The notes under the pieces were generated by a model, which made no database searches, had not been told where the DNA came from, and saw only the letters and a program-made list of their open reading frames with translations. From Ectopseudomonas alcaliphila (lineage in GTDB: Bacteria > Pseudomonadota > Gammaproteobacteria > Pseudomonadales > Pseudomonadaceae): 64,000 nt of DNA. Both the position numbers and the translations under genes were made by a program. Shown piece after piece: positions 45,255 to 55,960 of this stretch (positions are counted from its first letter, which is position 1; every line of letters begins with the position of its first letter). The stretch lies in assembly GCF_900101755.1 (NCBI RefSeq), contig NZ_FNAE01000001.1:620001-684000 (forward strand), written 5' to 3'.

Positions 45255-45296
45255 TCGACCATAGAATCTGGTGATCTCCTGATTGAAAAAATCTTT

Positions 45297-45325
45297 TTTA
45301 CCCGCTCAATTTTTGCCGCTATAAG
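45297..45325 (+). promoter_or_regulatory. sigma-70-type promoter of the 59-residue protein gene
   Basis: TTTACC (45297-45302), a 17-bp spacer and TATAAG (45320-45325) match the -35/-10 pattern at four and five of six positions. This puts the transcript start near 45332, about 34 bases before the ATG. Confidence 0.5.
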
Positions 45326-45365
45326 GTGCGCAAACGGCCCCAGTAACTGGCCTGGAGTGGAATAG

Positions 45366-45545
45366 ATGAGCACTGACAAAGAAGATCTCGAGCTGGACGA
45401 AGACTTTGTCGCGGAAGAATCGGACGATGCCGAGCCTGCGGTGGAAGTCGCCAAGACCAACCTGACCAAGCGCCGCATCATCGACAACTTCCTCGAAGAG
45501 CGTCGCCTGCACAAACAGCTGGCCGAGTACGATTTCGATATCTGA
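45366..45545 (+). CDS. small acidic/basic protein of the PA3496 type
   Basis: A 59-residue protein: a very acidic N-terminal half (KEDLELDEDFVAEESDDAEP) and a basic, helical C-terminal half (TKRRIIDNFLEERRLHKQLA) ending YDFDI. This layout and the position just after nth match a conserved pseudomonad small protein (PA3496 in P. aeruginosa, from memory) with a suggested envelope-integrity role. GGAGTGG lies before the start, a promoter is visible upstream and a strong terminator follows, so it is a free-standing gene. Confidence 0.85.
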   Translation: MSTDKEDLELDEDFVAEESDDAEPAVEVAKTNLTKRRIIDNFLEERRLHKQLAEYDFDI

Positions 45546-45561
45546 TTATCGAGCTGCACAG

Positions 45562-45590
45562 AAAAAGCCCCGCTGATTGCGGGGCTTTTC
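45562..45590. terminator. bidirectional terminator between the small gene and gloA
   Basis: AAAAAGCCCCG pairs with CGGGGCTTTT around a short loop, with A-run and T-run on either side. It serves both the 59-residue protein gene (+) and gloA (-). Confidence 0.9.
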
Positions 45591-45601
45591 GTATCGGGTG
45601 C

Positions 45602-45994
45602 TCAGTCGCGGCGCGACGGTGACAGCAGCTCGATTTTGTAACCGTCCGGATCCTCGACGAAGGCCAGGATGCTGCTGCCATGCTTCATCGGACCCGGCTC
45701 GCGGGTGATCTTGCCGCCGCGACTGCGAATGTCCTCGCAGGCCTTGTAGACGTCTTCGACTTCCAGGGCGATATGGCCGTAACCGCTACCCAGTTCGTAG
45801 CTGTCCACACCCCAGTTGTGGGTCAGCTCGATCACACTGTTGTGCGCCTCGTCGCCATAGCCGACGAAGGCCAGGGTGAACTGACCGTCCGGGTAGTCCT
45901 TGCGCCGCAGCAGGGTCATGCCCAGCACTTCGGTGTAGAAGGCGATGGACTTGTCCAGGTCGCCGACGCGCAGCATGGTGTGCAGCAGTCTCAT
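45602..45994 (-). CDS. gloA: lactoylglutathione lyase (glyoxalase I)
   Basis: Isomerises the methylglyoxal-glutathione hemithioacetal to S-lactoylglutathione. The 130-residue product shows all four metal ligands at the E. coli positions: His5, Glu56, His74 and Glu122. It is therefore likely a Ni/Co-type enzyme, since it lacks the insert of Zn-type forms. The ATG at 45994 follows GAGGAAAA; a longer open frame upstream overlaps argG and is not used. Transcribed in the same direction as argG. Confidence 0.95.
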   Translation of the reverse strand: MRLLHTMLRVGDLDKSIAFYTEVLGMTLLRRKDYPDGQFTLAFVGYGDEAHNSVIELTHNWGVDSYELGSGYGHIALEVEDVYKACEDIRSRGGKITREPGPMKHGSSILAFVEDPDGYKIELLSPSRRD

Positions 45995-46019
45995 CAGGTT
46001 TTCCTCTTCTAGAAAGCAG

Positions 46020-46042
46020 AACCCCGGCGCATGGCCGGGGTT
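46020..46042 (-). terminator. hairpin after argG
   Basis: A perfect 9-bp stem, AACCCCGGC with GCCGGGGTT, lies 22 bp beyond the argG stop and before gloA. The following minus-strand sequence (CTGCTTTC) is only weakly T-rich, so termination may be partial. Confidence 0.6.
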
Positions 46043-46064
46043 CCTGTGGCGCAAGTCGCTCAGC

Positions 46065-47282
46065 TTAGACCAGCTTGCGGCCCTTGCCTGCGGCGATGCG
46101 CATGCGCAGCGCATTGAGCTTGATGAAGCCCGCCGCGTCCTGCTGGTTGTAGGCGCCGCCATCTTCCTCGAAGGTCGCGATGTTGGCGTCAAACAGCGAA
46201 TCGTCGGACTTGCGGCCAGTGACGATGACGTTGCCCTTGTACAGCTTCAGGCGTACCACGCCGTTCACGTTGGTCTGAGAGGCGTCGATCATCTGTTGCA
46301 GCATCAGACGCTCCGGGCTCCACCAGAAACCGTTGTAGATCAGGCTGGCGTACTTCGGCATCAGCTCGTCTTTCAGGTGAGCCACTTCGCGGTCGAGGGT
46401 GATCGACTCGATGGCGCGGTGGGCCTTGAGCATGATGGTGCCGCCGGGGGTCTCGTAGCAGCCACGGGACTTCATGCCGACGAAGCGGTTCTCGACGATG
46501 TCCAGACGGCCTATGCCGTTCTCGCCGCCGATACGGTTCAGTTCGGCCAGCACCTGCGCCGGGCTCATGTCCTTGCCGTCGATGGCGACGATGTCGCCGG
46601 CGCGGTAGGTCAGCTCGATATAAGTCGGTGCGTCCGGTGCTGCCTCAGGGGAGACAGTCCATTTCCACATGTCTTCTTCGTGCTCGGTCCAGGTGTCTTC
46701 CAGCACGCCACCTTCATAGGAGATGTGCAGCAGGTTGGCGTCCATGGAGTACGGCGACTTCTTCTTGCCGTGACGCTCGATCGGGATGGCGTGCTTCTCG
46801 GCGTAGTCCATCAGCTTCTCGCGCGACAGCAGATCCCATTCACGCCACGGGGCGATGACTTTGACGCCCGGCTTCAGCGCATAGGCGCCGAGCTCGAAAC
46901 GCACCTGGTCGTTGCCCTTGCCGGTAGCACCGTGGGAGATGGCGTCGGCGCCGGTCTCGTTGGCGATTTCGATCAGGCGCTTGGCGATCAGCGGACGGGC
47001 GATGGAAGTACCCAGCAGGTACTCGCCTTCGTAGACGGTGTTGGCGCGGAACATCGGGTAGACGAAATCGCGGACGAACTCTTCGCGCAGGTCGTCGATG
47101 TAGATTTCCTTGACGCCCATCGCCTGAGCCTTGGCGCGGGCCGGCTCGACCTCTTCGCCCTGACCGAGGTCAGCGGTGAAGGTCACCACTTCACAGTTAT
47201 AGGTATCTTGCAGCCACTTGAGGATCACCGAGGTGTCCAGGCCACCGGAATAGGCCAGAACTACCTTTTTGACGTCCGCCAT
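46065..47282 (-). CDS. argG: argininosuccinate synthase
   Basis: Condenses citrulline and aspartate with ATP, the penultimate step of arginine synthesis. The 405-residue product has the PP-loop [12 protein letters not shown] at residues 10-21 and [36 protein letters not shown] and YETPGGTIM are further family marks. The order gloA-argG-motY-pyrC-rnt is the one known in P. aeruginosa. Confidence 0.98.
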   Translation of the reverse strand: MADVKKVVLAYSGGLDTSVILKWLQDTYNCEVVTFTADLGQGEEVEPARAKAQAMGVKEIYIDDLREEFVRDFVYPMFRANTVYEGEYLLGTSIARPLIAKRLIEIANETGADAISHGATGKGNDQVRFELGAYALKPGVKVIAPWREWDLLSREKLMDYAEKHAIPIERHGKKKSPYSMDANLLHISYEGGVLEDTWTEHEEDMWKWTVSPEAAPDAPTYIELTYRAGDIVAIDGKDMSPAQVLAELNRIGGENGIGRLDIVENRFVGMKSRGCYETPGGTIMLKAHRAIESITLDREVAHLKDELMPKYASLIYNGFWWSPERLMLQQMIDASQTNVNGVVRLKLYKGNVIVTGRKSDDSLFDANIATFEEDGGAYNQQDAAGFIKLNALRMRIAAGKGRKLV

Positions 47283-47399
47283 GCCATCACTCCACGGGTT
47301 GTACGGTAAAACCGGTGATTCTACTGGCCCTGCGGTCCAATTTACAGAGGCGCGACAGCTTGTGACGACGAAGCGACGCAGAGAATGGGCGTTTTTGCC

Positions 47400-48347
47400 T
47401 CAGGAAGGTGTGCTTGCGGCCGGATCGACCGGGGTACTTGGTGGAGCGGTCTGCGGCGCGCTCTGTGCCGGGACTTCCGGCGCAGGCATACGATCCAGGC
47501 GCAGGGTCGCACGACGGTTCTTGGCGCGATTGGCTTCGTTGTTGTTTGGCACCAGCGGGTAACGCTCGCCATGAAAGCGCATGGTGATCTGCTCGACCGG
47601 AATGCCACCGGCCACCAGATACTCCTGCACGGCCAGCGCACGACGGCGTGAGAGGTCGCGATTGGTCAGACGATTGCCGCTGTTGTCGGCGTGACCATCG
47701 ATCTGGAAGCTGTTGATGCTCGGGTCGGCCTTGACGAAGTCGAGGATGATGTCGAGCTTGGCCTTGGCCATCGGATCGAGATCGATGCCGCCACCGGGAA
47801 AACCGATCTGCGCCTGACGAATCTGATCGAAATTGACCGGCAGCAACTTGGCGATACAGACTTGGTAGTCGTCATAGGCCTTGTGAAACTTCACCGGCAG
47901 CAAACGTACTTCCAGGTTGTCGCCGCCATTGAGGGTGCGGTGGCGCACCAGCGGGCTGCGCCCTTCGAGCAAACCGGTGAGCAGCCGCGAACCCTGCTCC
48001 TGCGAGCTGTTGAACGGCACCTCGCCATTGCCGACGCTGACCACCCCGAGGTTGATATCACCGCGCCCCGGCTGCCAGGGCGCCGCCGCCGCCAGCAAGG
48101 TCGCCGAACCCGCGCCCATCCAGCGCTCACGGGCCTTGAGGCGAAAGGTGACCTGCTCGCCAGCACGGCGCACGAACTCGCCACTGCCGAAATTGCTGAT
48201 CGGCTGGCTCAGGCGACACTCGAACTGATCACCCTCGACCGTCCACTCCACCTTTTCCAGCCGTGTCTGGAAGCTGATGGCATGTGCCGGCAGGCACAAA
48301 GGCATGCCAGCCAGCAGGCTGATCAGAAGGAAATTGGGCGCACGCAC
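47400..48347 (-). CDS. motY: MotY-type flagellar T-ring protein
   Basis: Periplasmic protein that, with MotX-like partners, recruits stators to the polar flagellar motor. 315 residues: signal peptide ending LPAHA, an N-terminal MotY domain (about 25-165; FQTRLEKVEWTVEGDQFECR) and a C-terminal OmpA-type peptidoglycan-binding domain (IDGHADNSGNRLTNRDLSRR). A Pro/Ala-rich tail follows. I use the GTG at 48347, six bases after GGAG, rather than the GTG at 48359, because the signal peptide begins cleanly there. Divergent from pyrC. Confidence 0.92.
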   Translation of the reverse strand: MRAPNFLLISLLAGMPLCLPAHAISFQTRLEKVEWTVEGDQFECRLSQPISNFGSGEFVRRAGEQVTFRLKARERWMGAGSATLLAAAAPWQPGRGDINLGVVSVGNGEVPFNSSQEQGSRLLTGLLEGRSPLVRHRTLNGGDNLEVRLLPVKFHKAYDDYQVCIAKLLPVNFDQIRQAQIGFPGGGIDLDPMAKAKLDIILDFVKADPSINSFQIDGHADNSGNRLTNRDLSRRRALAVQEYLVAGGIPVEQITMRFHGERYPLVPNNNEANRAKNRRATLRLDRMPAPEVPAQSAPQTAPPSTPVDPAASTPS

Positions 48348-48500
48348 GGTCGACTCCACGGCGGTTCACGGCATTCTCACGGGGTATCGGTCAGGCGCGC
48401 GGAAACTTGACCCCCTGCGTGCGATTGTCGCGTCGGCGCGAGCGCGAGCAGGCGCTTTTCAGTTAACATGCGGCCACGTTTTACCCGCCTGGAAACCTCC

Positions 48501-49547
48501 ATGTCCGACCGCCTGACTCTCTTGCGTCCCGATGACTGGCACATTCACCTGCGCGACGGCGCGGTGCTGCCACACACCGTCGGCGATGCCGCGCGCACTT
48601 TCGGCCGCGCGATCATCATGCCCAATCTGGTACCGCCGGTACGCAACGCCGTCGAGGCCGACGCCTACCGTCAGCGCATTCTCGCGGCGCGCCCGGCCGG
48701 CAGCCTCTTCGAGCCACTGATGGTGCTCTACCTCACCGACAATACCAGCCCCGAGGATGTGCGCGCAGCCAAGGCCAGCGGCTTCGTGCATGCCGCCAAG
48801 CTCTACCCGGCCGGCGCTACCACCAACTCCGACTCGGGCGTGACCAGCATCGACAAGATCTTCCCGGCGCTGGAAGCCATGGCCGAAGTCGGCATGCTGC
48901 TGCTGGTGCATGGCGAAGTGACCCGCGCCGAGATCGACGTGTTCGACCGCGAGAAAGCCTTCATCGACGAGCACCTCACCCGTGTGGTCGAACGCTTCCC
49001 GACGCTCAAGGTGGTGTTCGAGCACATCACCACCCGTGACGCGGTGCAGTTCGTCGAGGCCGCTTCGGCCAACGTCGGCGCCACCATCACCGCGCACCAC
49101 CTGCTGTACAACCGCAACCACATGCTGGTTGGCGGCATTCGCCCGCACTTCTATTGCCTGCCGATCCTCAAGCGCAACGTGCACCAGGAAGCCCTGCTCG
49201 ACGCTGCCACCAGCGGCAACGCCAAGTTCTTCCTCGGCACCGACTCGGCGCCGCACGTCAAGCATGCCAAGGAAGCCGCCTGCGGCTGCGCCGGCTGCTA
49301 CACCGCCTTTGCTGCCATCGAACTGTACGCCGAGGCTTTCGAGCAGCGCGGCGCGCTGGACAAGCTGGAAGCCTTCGCCAGCTTCCATGGCCCGGACTTC
49401 TACGGCATGCCGCGTAACAGCGACAGCATCACTCTGGTGCGTGAGGAATGGACCGTACCGGCCACCCTGCCGCTGGGCGACAACAGCGTGGTGCCGCTGC
49501 GCGCCGGCGAAACCCTGCGCTGGAAATTGCTGGAGGCTCAGGCGTGA
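48501..49547 (+). CDS. pyrC: dihydroorotase
   Basis: Zn enzyme closing carbamoyl-aspartate to dihydroorotate in pyrimidine synthesis. At 348 residues it is of the short E. coli type. Metal ligands His14 and His16 are in [10 protein letters not shown], and the carbamylated lysine is Lys100 in [22 protein letters not shown] holds the catalytic Asp. The start at 48501 gives [17 protein letters not shown]. Its TGA overlaps the rnt GTG start. Confidence 0.97.
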   Translation: MSDRLTLLRPDDWHIHLRDGAVLPHTVGDAARTFGRAIIMPNLVPPVRNAVEADAYRQRILAARPAGSLFEPLMVLYLTDNTSPEDVRAAKASGFVHAAKLYPAGATTNSDSGVTSIDKIFPALEAMAEVGMLLLVHGEVTRAEIDVFDREKAFIDEHLTRVVERFPTLKVVFEHITTRDAVQFVEAASANVGATITAHHLLYNRNHMLVGGIRPHFYCLPILKRNVHQEALLDAATSGNAKFFLGTDSAPHVKHAKEAACGCAGCYTAFAAIELYAEAFEQRGALDKLEAFASFHGPDFYGMPRNSDSITLVREEWTVPATLPLGDNSVVPLRAGETLRWKLLEAQA

Positions 49548-50218
49548 GCGAAGACAACTACGACGACGAACTCGAACCCAGCCTGCCGTCCGGCCCGCGC
49601 ACGCCCATGGCGGCGCGCTTTCGTGGCTATCTGCCGGTGGTAGTGGACGTGGAAACCGGCGGCTTCAACTGCGCCACCGATGCCCTGCTGGAAATCGCCG
49701 CGACCACCATCGCCATGGACGAGAGCGGTTTTCTCTACCCGGATCACACCCACTTCTTCCGCATCGAACCCTTCGCAGGCGCCAACATCGAACAAGCCGC
49801 GCTGGAGTTCACCGGCATCAAGCTCGACCACCCGCTGCGCATGGCGGTGAGCGAAGAGCATGCCCTGGGCGAAATCTTCAAGGGCCTGCGCAAGTCGATC
49901 AAATCGGCTGGCTGCAAGCGTGCGATTCTGGTCGGCCACAACAGCAGCTTCGACCTGGGCTTCCTCAATGCGGCGGTGGCGCGCTGCGGCATCAAACGCA
50001 ACCCCTTCCACCCCTTCTCCAGCTTCGACACCGCGACATTGGCTGGTCTCGCCTACGGCCAGACCGTGCTGGCCAAGGCCTGCCAGACCGCCGGCATCGA
50101 GTTCGACGGCAAGGAAGCGCACTCCGCGCGCTACGACACCGAGAAGACCGCCGAGCTGTTCTGCGGCATCGTCAATCGCTGGAAGGAAATGGGCGGCTGG
50201 GACGAATTCGATCAGTAA
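49544..50218 (+). CDS. rnt: ribonuclease T
   Basis: DEDDh-family 3'-5' exoribonuclease trimming tRNA CCA ends and other stable RNAs. 224 residues from a GTG start that overlaps the pyrC stop (GTGA). Exo I is VVVDVETGG with Asp35 and Glu37. Exo II is [13 protein letters not shown], and Exo III with its His is [15 protein letters not shown]. Translationally coupled to pyrC; terminator 26 bp downstream. Confidence 0.96.
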   Translation: MSEDNYDDELEPSLPSGPRTPMAARFRGYLPVVVDVETGGFNCATDALLEIAATTIAMDESGFLYPDHTHFFRIEPFAGANIEQAALEFTGIKLDHPLRMAVSEEHALGEIFKGLRKSIKSAGCKRAILVGHNSSFDLGFLNAAVARCGIKRNPFHPFSSFDTATLAGLAYGQTVLAKACQTAGIEFDGKEAHSARYDTEKTAELFCGIVNRWKEMGGWDEFDQ

Positions 50219-50243
50219 GCCTCTGCACGGCGATCGAACCCCA

Positions 50244-50272
50244 TAAAAAAACCGGCGTCTGCCGGTTTTTTT
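50244..50272 (+). terminator. rnt terminator
   Basis: A 7-bp stem AACCGGC with GCCGGTT (4-nt loop), flanked by seven A and seven T, so probably bidirectional. Confidence 0.93.
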
Positions 50273-50310
50273 GGTTCTTCACATAGTTTGGGGACAAGTG
50301 CGAGTTGGCG

Positions 50311-51002
50311 CCGGACTGGCAAGTTTGTGTGTTCTTTTGCGCTATTTATATCCGGGCAAAGATCATTGGCGTATCGATCTTTCGTTTTGGTTTCGCCCCT
50401 TACGGGCGAGTCACTTTCTCTTGCTTGCCCAAGAGAAAGTAACCAAAGAGAAGGGCACCCCGACATCCGGGTTTCGCTTCGCTCAACTCCCCTCGCTCCG
50501 GCGTCGCTCCGGGGGCCGGCTTACAAGGGCCGTCCATGACCCTTTAAGCCTTTCGCCGCATCCATGCGGCTCATCCCCCTACGCAACACCTCCACTCGGC
50601 CTCCTGAAGGGGACCGGGTCGCGAGCTTGCATAATCTTTGCGAAGTTGAAATTGGCGGCGTCTGGCTTTTGCCTTTGCTCTTCAACTGCGATGGTACAGA
50701 CGACACCCAAGTCCCCTTCAGGAGGCCGAGTGGAATCGCCGCGGAAGGGGTTGAGCGACATGGATGTCGCGAGAGCTGCGATGGGCCATGGATGGCCCTT
50801 CGCAGCGTGCCCCTGGAGCGGTGATGGAACGAGGGAACCCCGGCGCAGCCGGGGCCGTATGCAGGGGTGTGTTTCTTTGCTTACTTTCTTTGCACAAGCA
50901 AAGAAAGTGAGTCGCCCGTAAGGGGCGAAACCCATCAGATCAGACGACACGCTAAGGGATAGTGCCAAGTCATCGACAGCTAACACGTAATTGCCTGCCC
51001 GG
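50311..51002 (+). repeat. ~700 bp palindromic dispersed element, copy 1
   Basis: Fills most of the 956-bp gap between rnt and bfd. The outer left end is CCGGACTGGCAAGTTTGTGT; the matching right end is degenerate. An inner 29-bp terminal inverted repeat (50390-50418 with 50903-50931, one mismatch) begins GTTTCGCCCCTTACGGGCGA. Deeper nested inverted repeats include CACTCGGCCTCCTGAAGGGG with its complement. Several frames are open across it but they mirror the palindrome and I regard them as spurious. No transposase. The same sequence recurs inverted at 57503-58199. Confidence 0.85.
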
Positions 51003-51106
51003 TATCAAACGTATCCTCCCCGCGAAAACGCAAAGACCTTTCTCTGCCCGAACCCTGCCGGCCGCTACACCGTTCGTCAGGAGATGCGAGCATTCGCAAC
51101 CGATCT

Positions 51107-51135
51107 TTGACAAGCATTCTCATTAACATTAGTAT
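51107..51135 (+). promoter_or_regulatory. bfd promoter overlapped by a Fur box
   Basis: Consensus -35 TTGACA (51107-51112), 17-bp spacer, and -10 TAGTAT (51130-51135). Lying across the spacer, 51109-51127 (GACAAGCATTCTCATTAAC) matches the 19-bp Fur consensus at 13 positions by my count. Fe-loaded Fur bound there would block RNA polymerase, giving induction of bfd in iron starvation. Confidence 0.7.
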
Positions 51136-51174
51136 CCGACCCATCGAACAGAACAACCTAGACGAGCCTTGCTT

Positions 51175-51393
51175 ATGTACGTCTGCCTCTGTGAAGGTGT
51201 CACCGATACTCAAATCCGCGACGCGGTCTACGAAGGCTGCTGCAGCTATCGTGAAGTGCGCGGCACGCTCGGCATTGCCAGCCAGTGCGGCAAGTGCGCT
51301 TGCCTGGCCAAGCAGGTCGTGCGCGAAACCATCGCCGAAGTGCAGAGCAGCCAGGCCTCGCTGGCCTACCCTGCAGGTTTCGTCGCTGCCTGA
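51175..51393 (+). CDS. bfd: bacterioferritin-associated ferredoxin
   Basis: Small [2Fe-2S] protein of 72 residues that binds bacterioferritin and reduces its ferric core, releasing iron. Cysteines are Cys4 and Cys6 (MYVCLCEG) and the later CGKCAC pair, in the Bfd arrangement. The promoter carries a Fur box. No bacterioferritin gene is adjacent in this window, unlike the bfd-bfrB pairing known in P. aeruginosa. Confidence 0.95.
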   Translation: MYVCLCEGVTDTQIRDAVYEGCCSYREVRGTLGIASQCGKCACLAKQVVRETIAEVQSSQASLAYPAGFVAA

Positions 51394-51410
51394 AGCACGA
51401 CCCGAAAATG

Positions 51411-51442
51411 AAAAAACCGGATCTCAGCATCCGGTTTTTTTT
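51411..51442. terminator. bidirectional terminator between bfd and the DUF5064-like gene
   Basis: AACCGGAT pairs with ATCCGGTT (6-nt loop), with six A before and eight T in all at the end. It serves both convergent genes. Confidence 0.95.
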
Positions 51443-51463
51443 CGTCCTCGAACAACCATGGGC

Positions 51464-51835
51464 TCACGTCAGGCCGTCGCGCTCCAGATGATCGAGGTCC
51501 ACCGCTTCACCCGGCTTGGCATGCAGCTTGGCGCGAATATCTTCGAAGAGCGCATCGTATTCGGCATGGGCACGCATGATCGGGCTGTGGTTGGGCGGCA
51601 AGCCATGCTTGGCCACCAGGCGGGAAATCACGCTGGCGAAGTTGAAGGCGGTATCGCGATGCATTTCGAAGACTTCCTCGAATGCCCTGCCCTCGATCTC
51701 GCCAACCAGACGCCCATGCAGCATGGGTCCCTCGTGCGAATCCTTACGCACCTCATAGTAGAAATCGATGCTGTAACCGGGTTGCCCGCCCAGGCCAGGC
51801 GGGTTGCTGCGATGCAGGTGACCAGGTTCGAACAT
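51464..51835 (-). CDS. DUF5064-like protein
   Basis: A 123-residue soluble protein beginning MFEPGHLHRSNPPGLGGQPG, with a beta-rich first half (YSIDFYYEVRKD, MLHGRLVGEIEG) and a helical second half. I believe it is the pseudomonad DUF5064 family, from memory. The start at 51835 follows AAGGAG; the longer open frame upstream lacks support. Function unknown. Confidence 0.75.
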   Translation of the reverse strand: MFEPGHLHRSNPPGLGGQPGYSIDFYYEVRKDSHEGPMLHGRLVGEIEGRAFEEVFEMHRDTAFNFASVISRLVAKHGLPPNHSPIMRAHAEYDALFEDIRAKLHAKPGEAVDLDHLERDGLT

Positions 51836-51929
51836 GGGGCTCACTCCTTTGCCATAGCGCTGTGAGAGGCTCCCAGACGGGAGCATGCGAAGAGTCTAGC
51901 TCGCTGCTCACAGCCTGCAGCGCGCCATT

Positions 51930-52247
51930 TCAGTGCAGGATCGAATCCACTGCCCTTTCCTGTACCAACACCCAGGGGGCGACCACGACTGCCCACAACT
52001 GCGGGTCACGCGAGAGCAGATCTTCGGCACGTGAATCTTCGAGCTTGCACAGCAGGCCTTGGTTCATCCATTGCGCAACTCGAGCATGGTCGTTCTCGGC
52101 CACAGCCTGCGCGACCGCCACCAGATCCTGGCCACCCTCGACCCAGAGCAGCGCACCGCGCGCGAAGAACGGCTGCAGTTCCTGCCAACGAATCGGTGCG
52201 GTCTCACCGAGCAGCTTGGCATAGAGGGTGCTAGATTGATCCGTCAT
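51930..52247 (-). CDS. DUF2288-type protein
   Basis: A 105-residue soluble protein: LYAKLLGETAPIRWQELQPFFARGALLWVE is the DUF2288 hallmark, followed by LVAVAQAVAENDHARVAQWM. Role unknown. The start at 52247 gives the family N-terminus. It is 94 bp upstream of, and co-directional with, the DUF5064-like gene, and divergent from braC. Confidence 0.8.
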   Translation of the reverse strand: MTDQSSTLYAKLLGETAPIRWQELQPFFARGALLWVEGGQDLVAVAQAVAENDHARVAQWMNQGLLCKLEDSRAEDLLSRDPQLWAVVVAPWVLVQERAVDSILH

Positions 52248-52542
52248 GGTGTGTCCCGTGTCGATGGCTTTGAATGCAGGCGCGCAATGATAACGTCGGC
52301 AACTGCCCTGGCAACCGCGCGACGCTCGCCAGCCGACCCAGGCCACGCCGTTTTTCTATACATTCCTTGCAATTTAGCGACAACCCCACGTTTCGCCTCC
52401 AGCTGCCGGCTTTTCAAGGCGCAAATCCGCGCTCTACACTGTTCCGGTACAGTTGCCGGAGGCATTACCGGGGTAACAGACCCGGTTCTGCAGCTTCGGC
52501 CGCAAGAACTACAACAACGAAAAACACAAGAGTGGAGCACTC

Positions 52543-53664
52543 ATGAACAAGGCTACTAAGCAGATTTCCAAGCTGTTCGCGGCAATGGCACTGGCGGGGG
52601 CGGCCAGCTATTCGATGGCGGCCGACAACATCAAGATCGGCCTGGCCGGTCCGGTGACCGGTGCCGTTGCTCAGTACGGTGAGATGCAATTCATCGGCGC
52701 CAAGATGGCCATCGAGCAGATCAACAAGGCCGGCGGCGTGAACGGTGCGCAACTGCAAGGCGTGGTCTACGACGACGCGTGCGATCCGAAGCAGGCCGTT
52801 GCCGTTGCCAACAAGATCGTCAACGACGGCGTCAAGTTCGTGGTTGGCCACCTGTGCTCCAGCTCCACTCAGCCGGCTTCCGACATCTACGAAGACGAAG
52901 GCATTCTGATGATCACCGCGGCCTCCACCAGCCCGGACATCACCGCTCGTGGCTACGAGCTGGTCTTCCGCACCATCGGTCTGGACAGCCTGCAGGGCCC
53001 GACCGCCGGTAACTTCATCGCCGACCACGTCAAGCCGAAGAACGTCGCCGTCATTCACGACAAGCAGCAGTACGGCGAAGGCATCGCCACCGCGGTCAAG
53101 CAGACCCTGGAAAGCAAAGGCGTGAAGGTTTCCCTGTTCGAAGGCATCAATGCCGGCGACAAGGACTTCTCGGCGCTGATCGCCAAGCTCAACCAGGCTG
53201 GCGTCGACTTCGTCTACTACGGCGGCTACCACCCGGAACTGGGCCTGCTGCTGCGCCAGACCAAAGAACGTGGCCTGAACGTCAAATTCATGGGCCCGGA
53301 AGGCGTGGGTAACAAGGAAATCTCGGCCATCGCCGGCCCGGCTTCCGAAGGCCTGCTGGTCACCCTGCCGAAGTCCTTCGACCAGGATCCGAAAAACCAG
53401 GCGCTGGTCGAGGCCTTCAAGGCCAAGAACGAAGACCCGAGCGGTCCGTTCGTGTTCCCGGCCTACGCTGCCGTTCAGGTCATTGCCGAAGGCATCGAGA
53501 AAGCCGGCGACACCGATACCGCCAAGGTAGCGGCTGCCCTGCGCGCCAACAGCTTCGACACCCCCACCGGCGCCCTGGGCTTCGACGAGAAGGGTGACCT
53601 GAAGGACTTCAGCTTCGTGGTGTACGAGTGGCACCAGGACGGCACCAAGTCCGAAGCCAAGTAA
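52543..53664 (+). CDS. braC: branched-chain amino acid ABC transporter, periplasmic binding protein
   Basis: Periplasmic Leu/Ile/Val (and Ala/Thr) binding protein of the LIV-I system, 373 residues. The signal peptide ends near SYSMAA (about residue 26). Type I periplasmic-binding fold: IKIGLAGPVTGAVAQYGEMQ, then VVGHLCSSSTQPASDIYEDEG where one binding-site Cys and Ser residues lie. First of five bra genes. GGAG precedes the start; the 295-bp upstream gap holds its promoter, which I could not place with confidence. A hairpin follows the stop. Confidence 0.95.
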   Translation: MNKATKQISKLFAAMALAGAASYSMAADNIKIGLAGPVTGAVAQYGEMQFIGAKMAIEQINKAGGVNGAQLQGVVYDDACDPKQAVAVANKIVNDGVKFVVGHLCSSSTQPASDIYEDEGILMITAASTSPDITARGYELVFRTIGLDSLQGPTAGNFIADHVKPKNVAVIHDKQQYGEGIATAVKQTLESKGVKVSLFEGINAGDKDFSALIAKLNQAGVDFVYYGGYHPELGLLLRQTKERGLNVKFMGPEGVGNKEISAIAGPASEGLLVTLPKSFDQDPKNQALVEAFKAKNEDPSGPFVFPAYAAVQVIAEGIEKAGDTDTAKVAAALRANSFDTPTGALGFDEKGDLKDFSFVVYEWHQDGTKSEAK

Positions 53665-53680
53665 GACCCCGCCTGAACCC

Positions 53681-53709
53681 AAAGCCCACTGCAGCCTGCA
53701 GTGGGCTTT
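53681..53709 (+). other. hairpin between braC and braD
   Basis: A perfect 13-bp stem (53681-53693 with 53697-53709) and 3-nt loop, followed by a weakly T-rich TGTCTATT. Partial termination or 3'-end protection here would give much more binding protein than membrane subunits, which is the usual stoichiometry. Confidence 0.75.
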
Positions 53710-53780
53710 GTCTATTAGAAGAATTCCGGCCTCGCGCTGCGCCACAAGCGCCGCTTTACGCCAGGCCCAGGAGTTAGGCA

Positions 53781-54700
<920 letters not shown>

Positions 54701-54704
<4 letters not shown>

Positions 54705-55960
54705 GCCGCAACATCAAATCCGCGATTTTCAGCGCCTTGCTGGTGCTGATCATCTCCTACCCGGTCCTGGGCCTGAAACTCTCCACCGTCGGCATCAGCC
54801 TGCGCGTGGAAGGCGCCACTGCCTTCGAACTCTGGTGCATCGGCGGCGCTGCTACGCTGATCTTCCTCTGGCAACTGTTGCGTGACCGACTGACTCCGGC
54901 CTGGGCCAAACTGCCCAAGCTGCCCAGTGGCTCCGGTCAGATCGGTAACTTCCTCACCCTGCCCTCCACCCAGCGCTGGATCATTCTGGCGATGGTCATG
55001 GTGGCACTGGTGTGGCCGTTCTTCGCCAGTCGCGGTTCGGTGGACATCGCCACGCTGATCCTGATCTACGTGATGCTCGGCCTTGGCCTGAACATCGTGG
55101 TCGGCCTCGCCGGCCTGCTCGATCTGGGTTACGTCGGTTTCTACGCCGTCGGCGCCTACAGCTATGCGATTCTGGCTCACTACTTCGGCCTGGGCTTCTG
55201 GATCTGCCTGCCGCTGGCCGGCATGATGGCCGCGCTGTTCGGCTTCCTGCTGGGCTTCCCGGTGCTGCGCCTGCGCGGTGACTACCTGGCCATCGTGACC
55301 CTCGGTTTCGGCGAGATCATCCGTATCCTGCTGCGCAACCTGACCGAGTACACCGGCGGCCCCAACGGCCTGAGCATCGCCAACGAGAACAAGCCAACCC
55401 TGTTCGGCCTGTCCTTCGAACGCCGCGTGCCAGCCGACATGCCGACCTTCCATGGCTACTTCGAAATCGCCTACAACTCGCAGTACAAGGTGATCTTCCT
55501 CTACCTGATCGCCCTGCTGCTGGTGCTGCTGACCCTGTTTTTGGTCAACCGCCTGCTGCGCATGCCGATCGGTCGTGCCTGGGAAGCGCTGCGCGAAGAC
55601 GAGATCGCCTGCCGCGCGCTGGGCCTGAACCCGACCGTGATCAAGCTCTCGGCCTTCACCATCGGCGCCAGCCTGGCCGGTTTCGCCGGCAGCTTCTTCG
55701 CTGCCCGTCAGGGTCTGGTGACGCCGGAGTCGTTCACCTTCATCGAGTCGGCGATGATCCTCGCCATCGTCGTGCTGGGTGGCATGGGTTCGCAGCTGGG
55801 CGTGATTCTCGCGGCCATCATCATGGTGATGCTGCAGGAGATGCGTGAGCTGAGCGAGTACCGCATGCTGTTCTTCGGCCTGGTCATGATCTTCATGATG
55901 ATCTGGCGCCCGCAAGGGTTGCTGCCGATGCAACGTCCCCACCTGGAGCTGAAGCGATGA
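54701..55960 (+). CDS. braE: branched-chain amino acid ABC transporter permease (LivM-type)
   Basis: Second membrane subunit, 419 residues. An N-terminal extension of two helices precedes the LivM core, as in other pseudomonad BraE proteins. Hallmarks: [40 protein letters not shown] and [20 protein letters not shown]. Overlaps braD and braF by ATGA. Confidence 0.95.

Noticed and set aside
47400..48347. Calling this gene a generic OmpA porin
   Set aside because: It has no beta-barrel; the N-terminal MotY domain and the argG-motY-pyrC-rnt order fit the flagellar T-ring protein.
50390..50931. Open frames of 60-216 codons inside the 700 bp element (both copies)
   Set aside because: They occur on both strands, mirror the inverted repeats and differ between the two copies in length and start; better explained as non-coding repeat.
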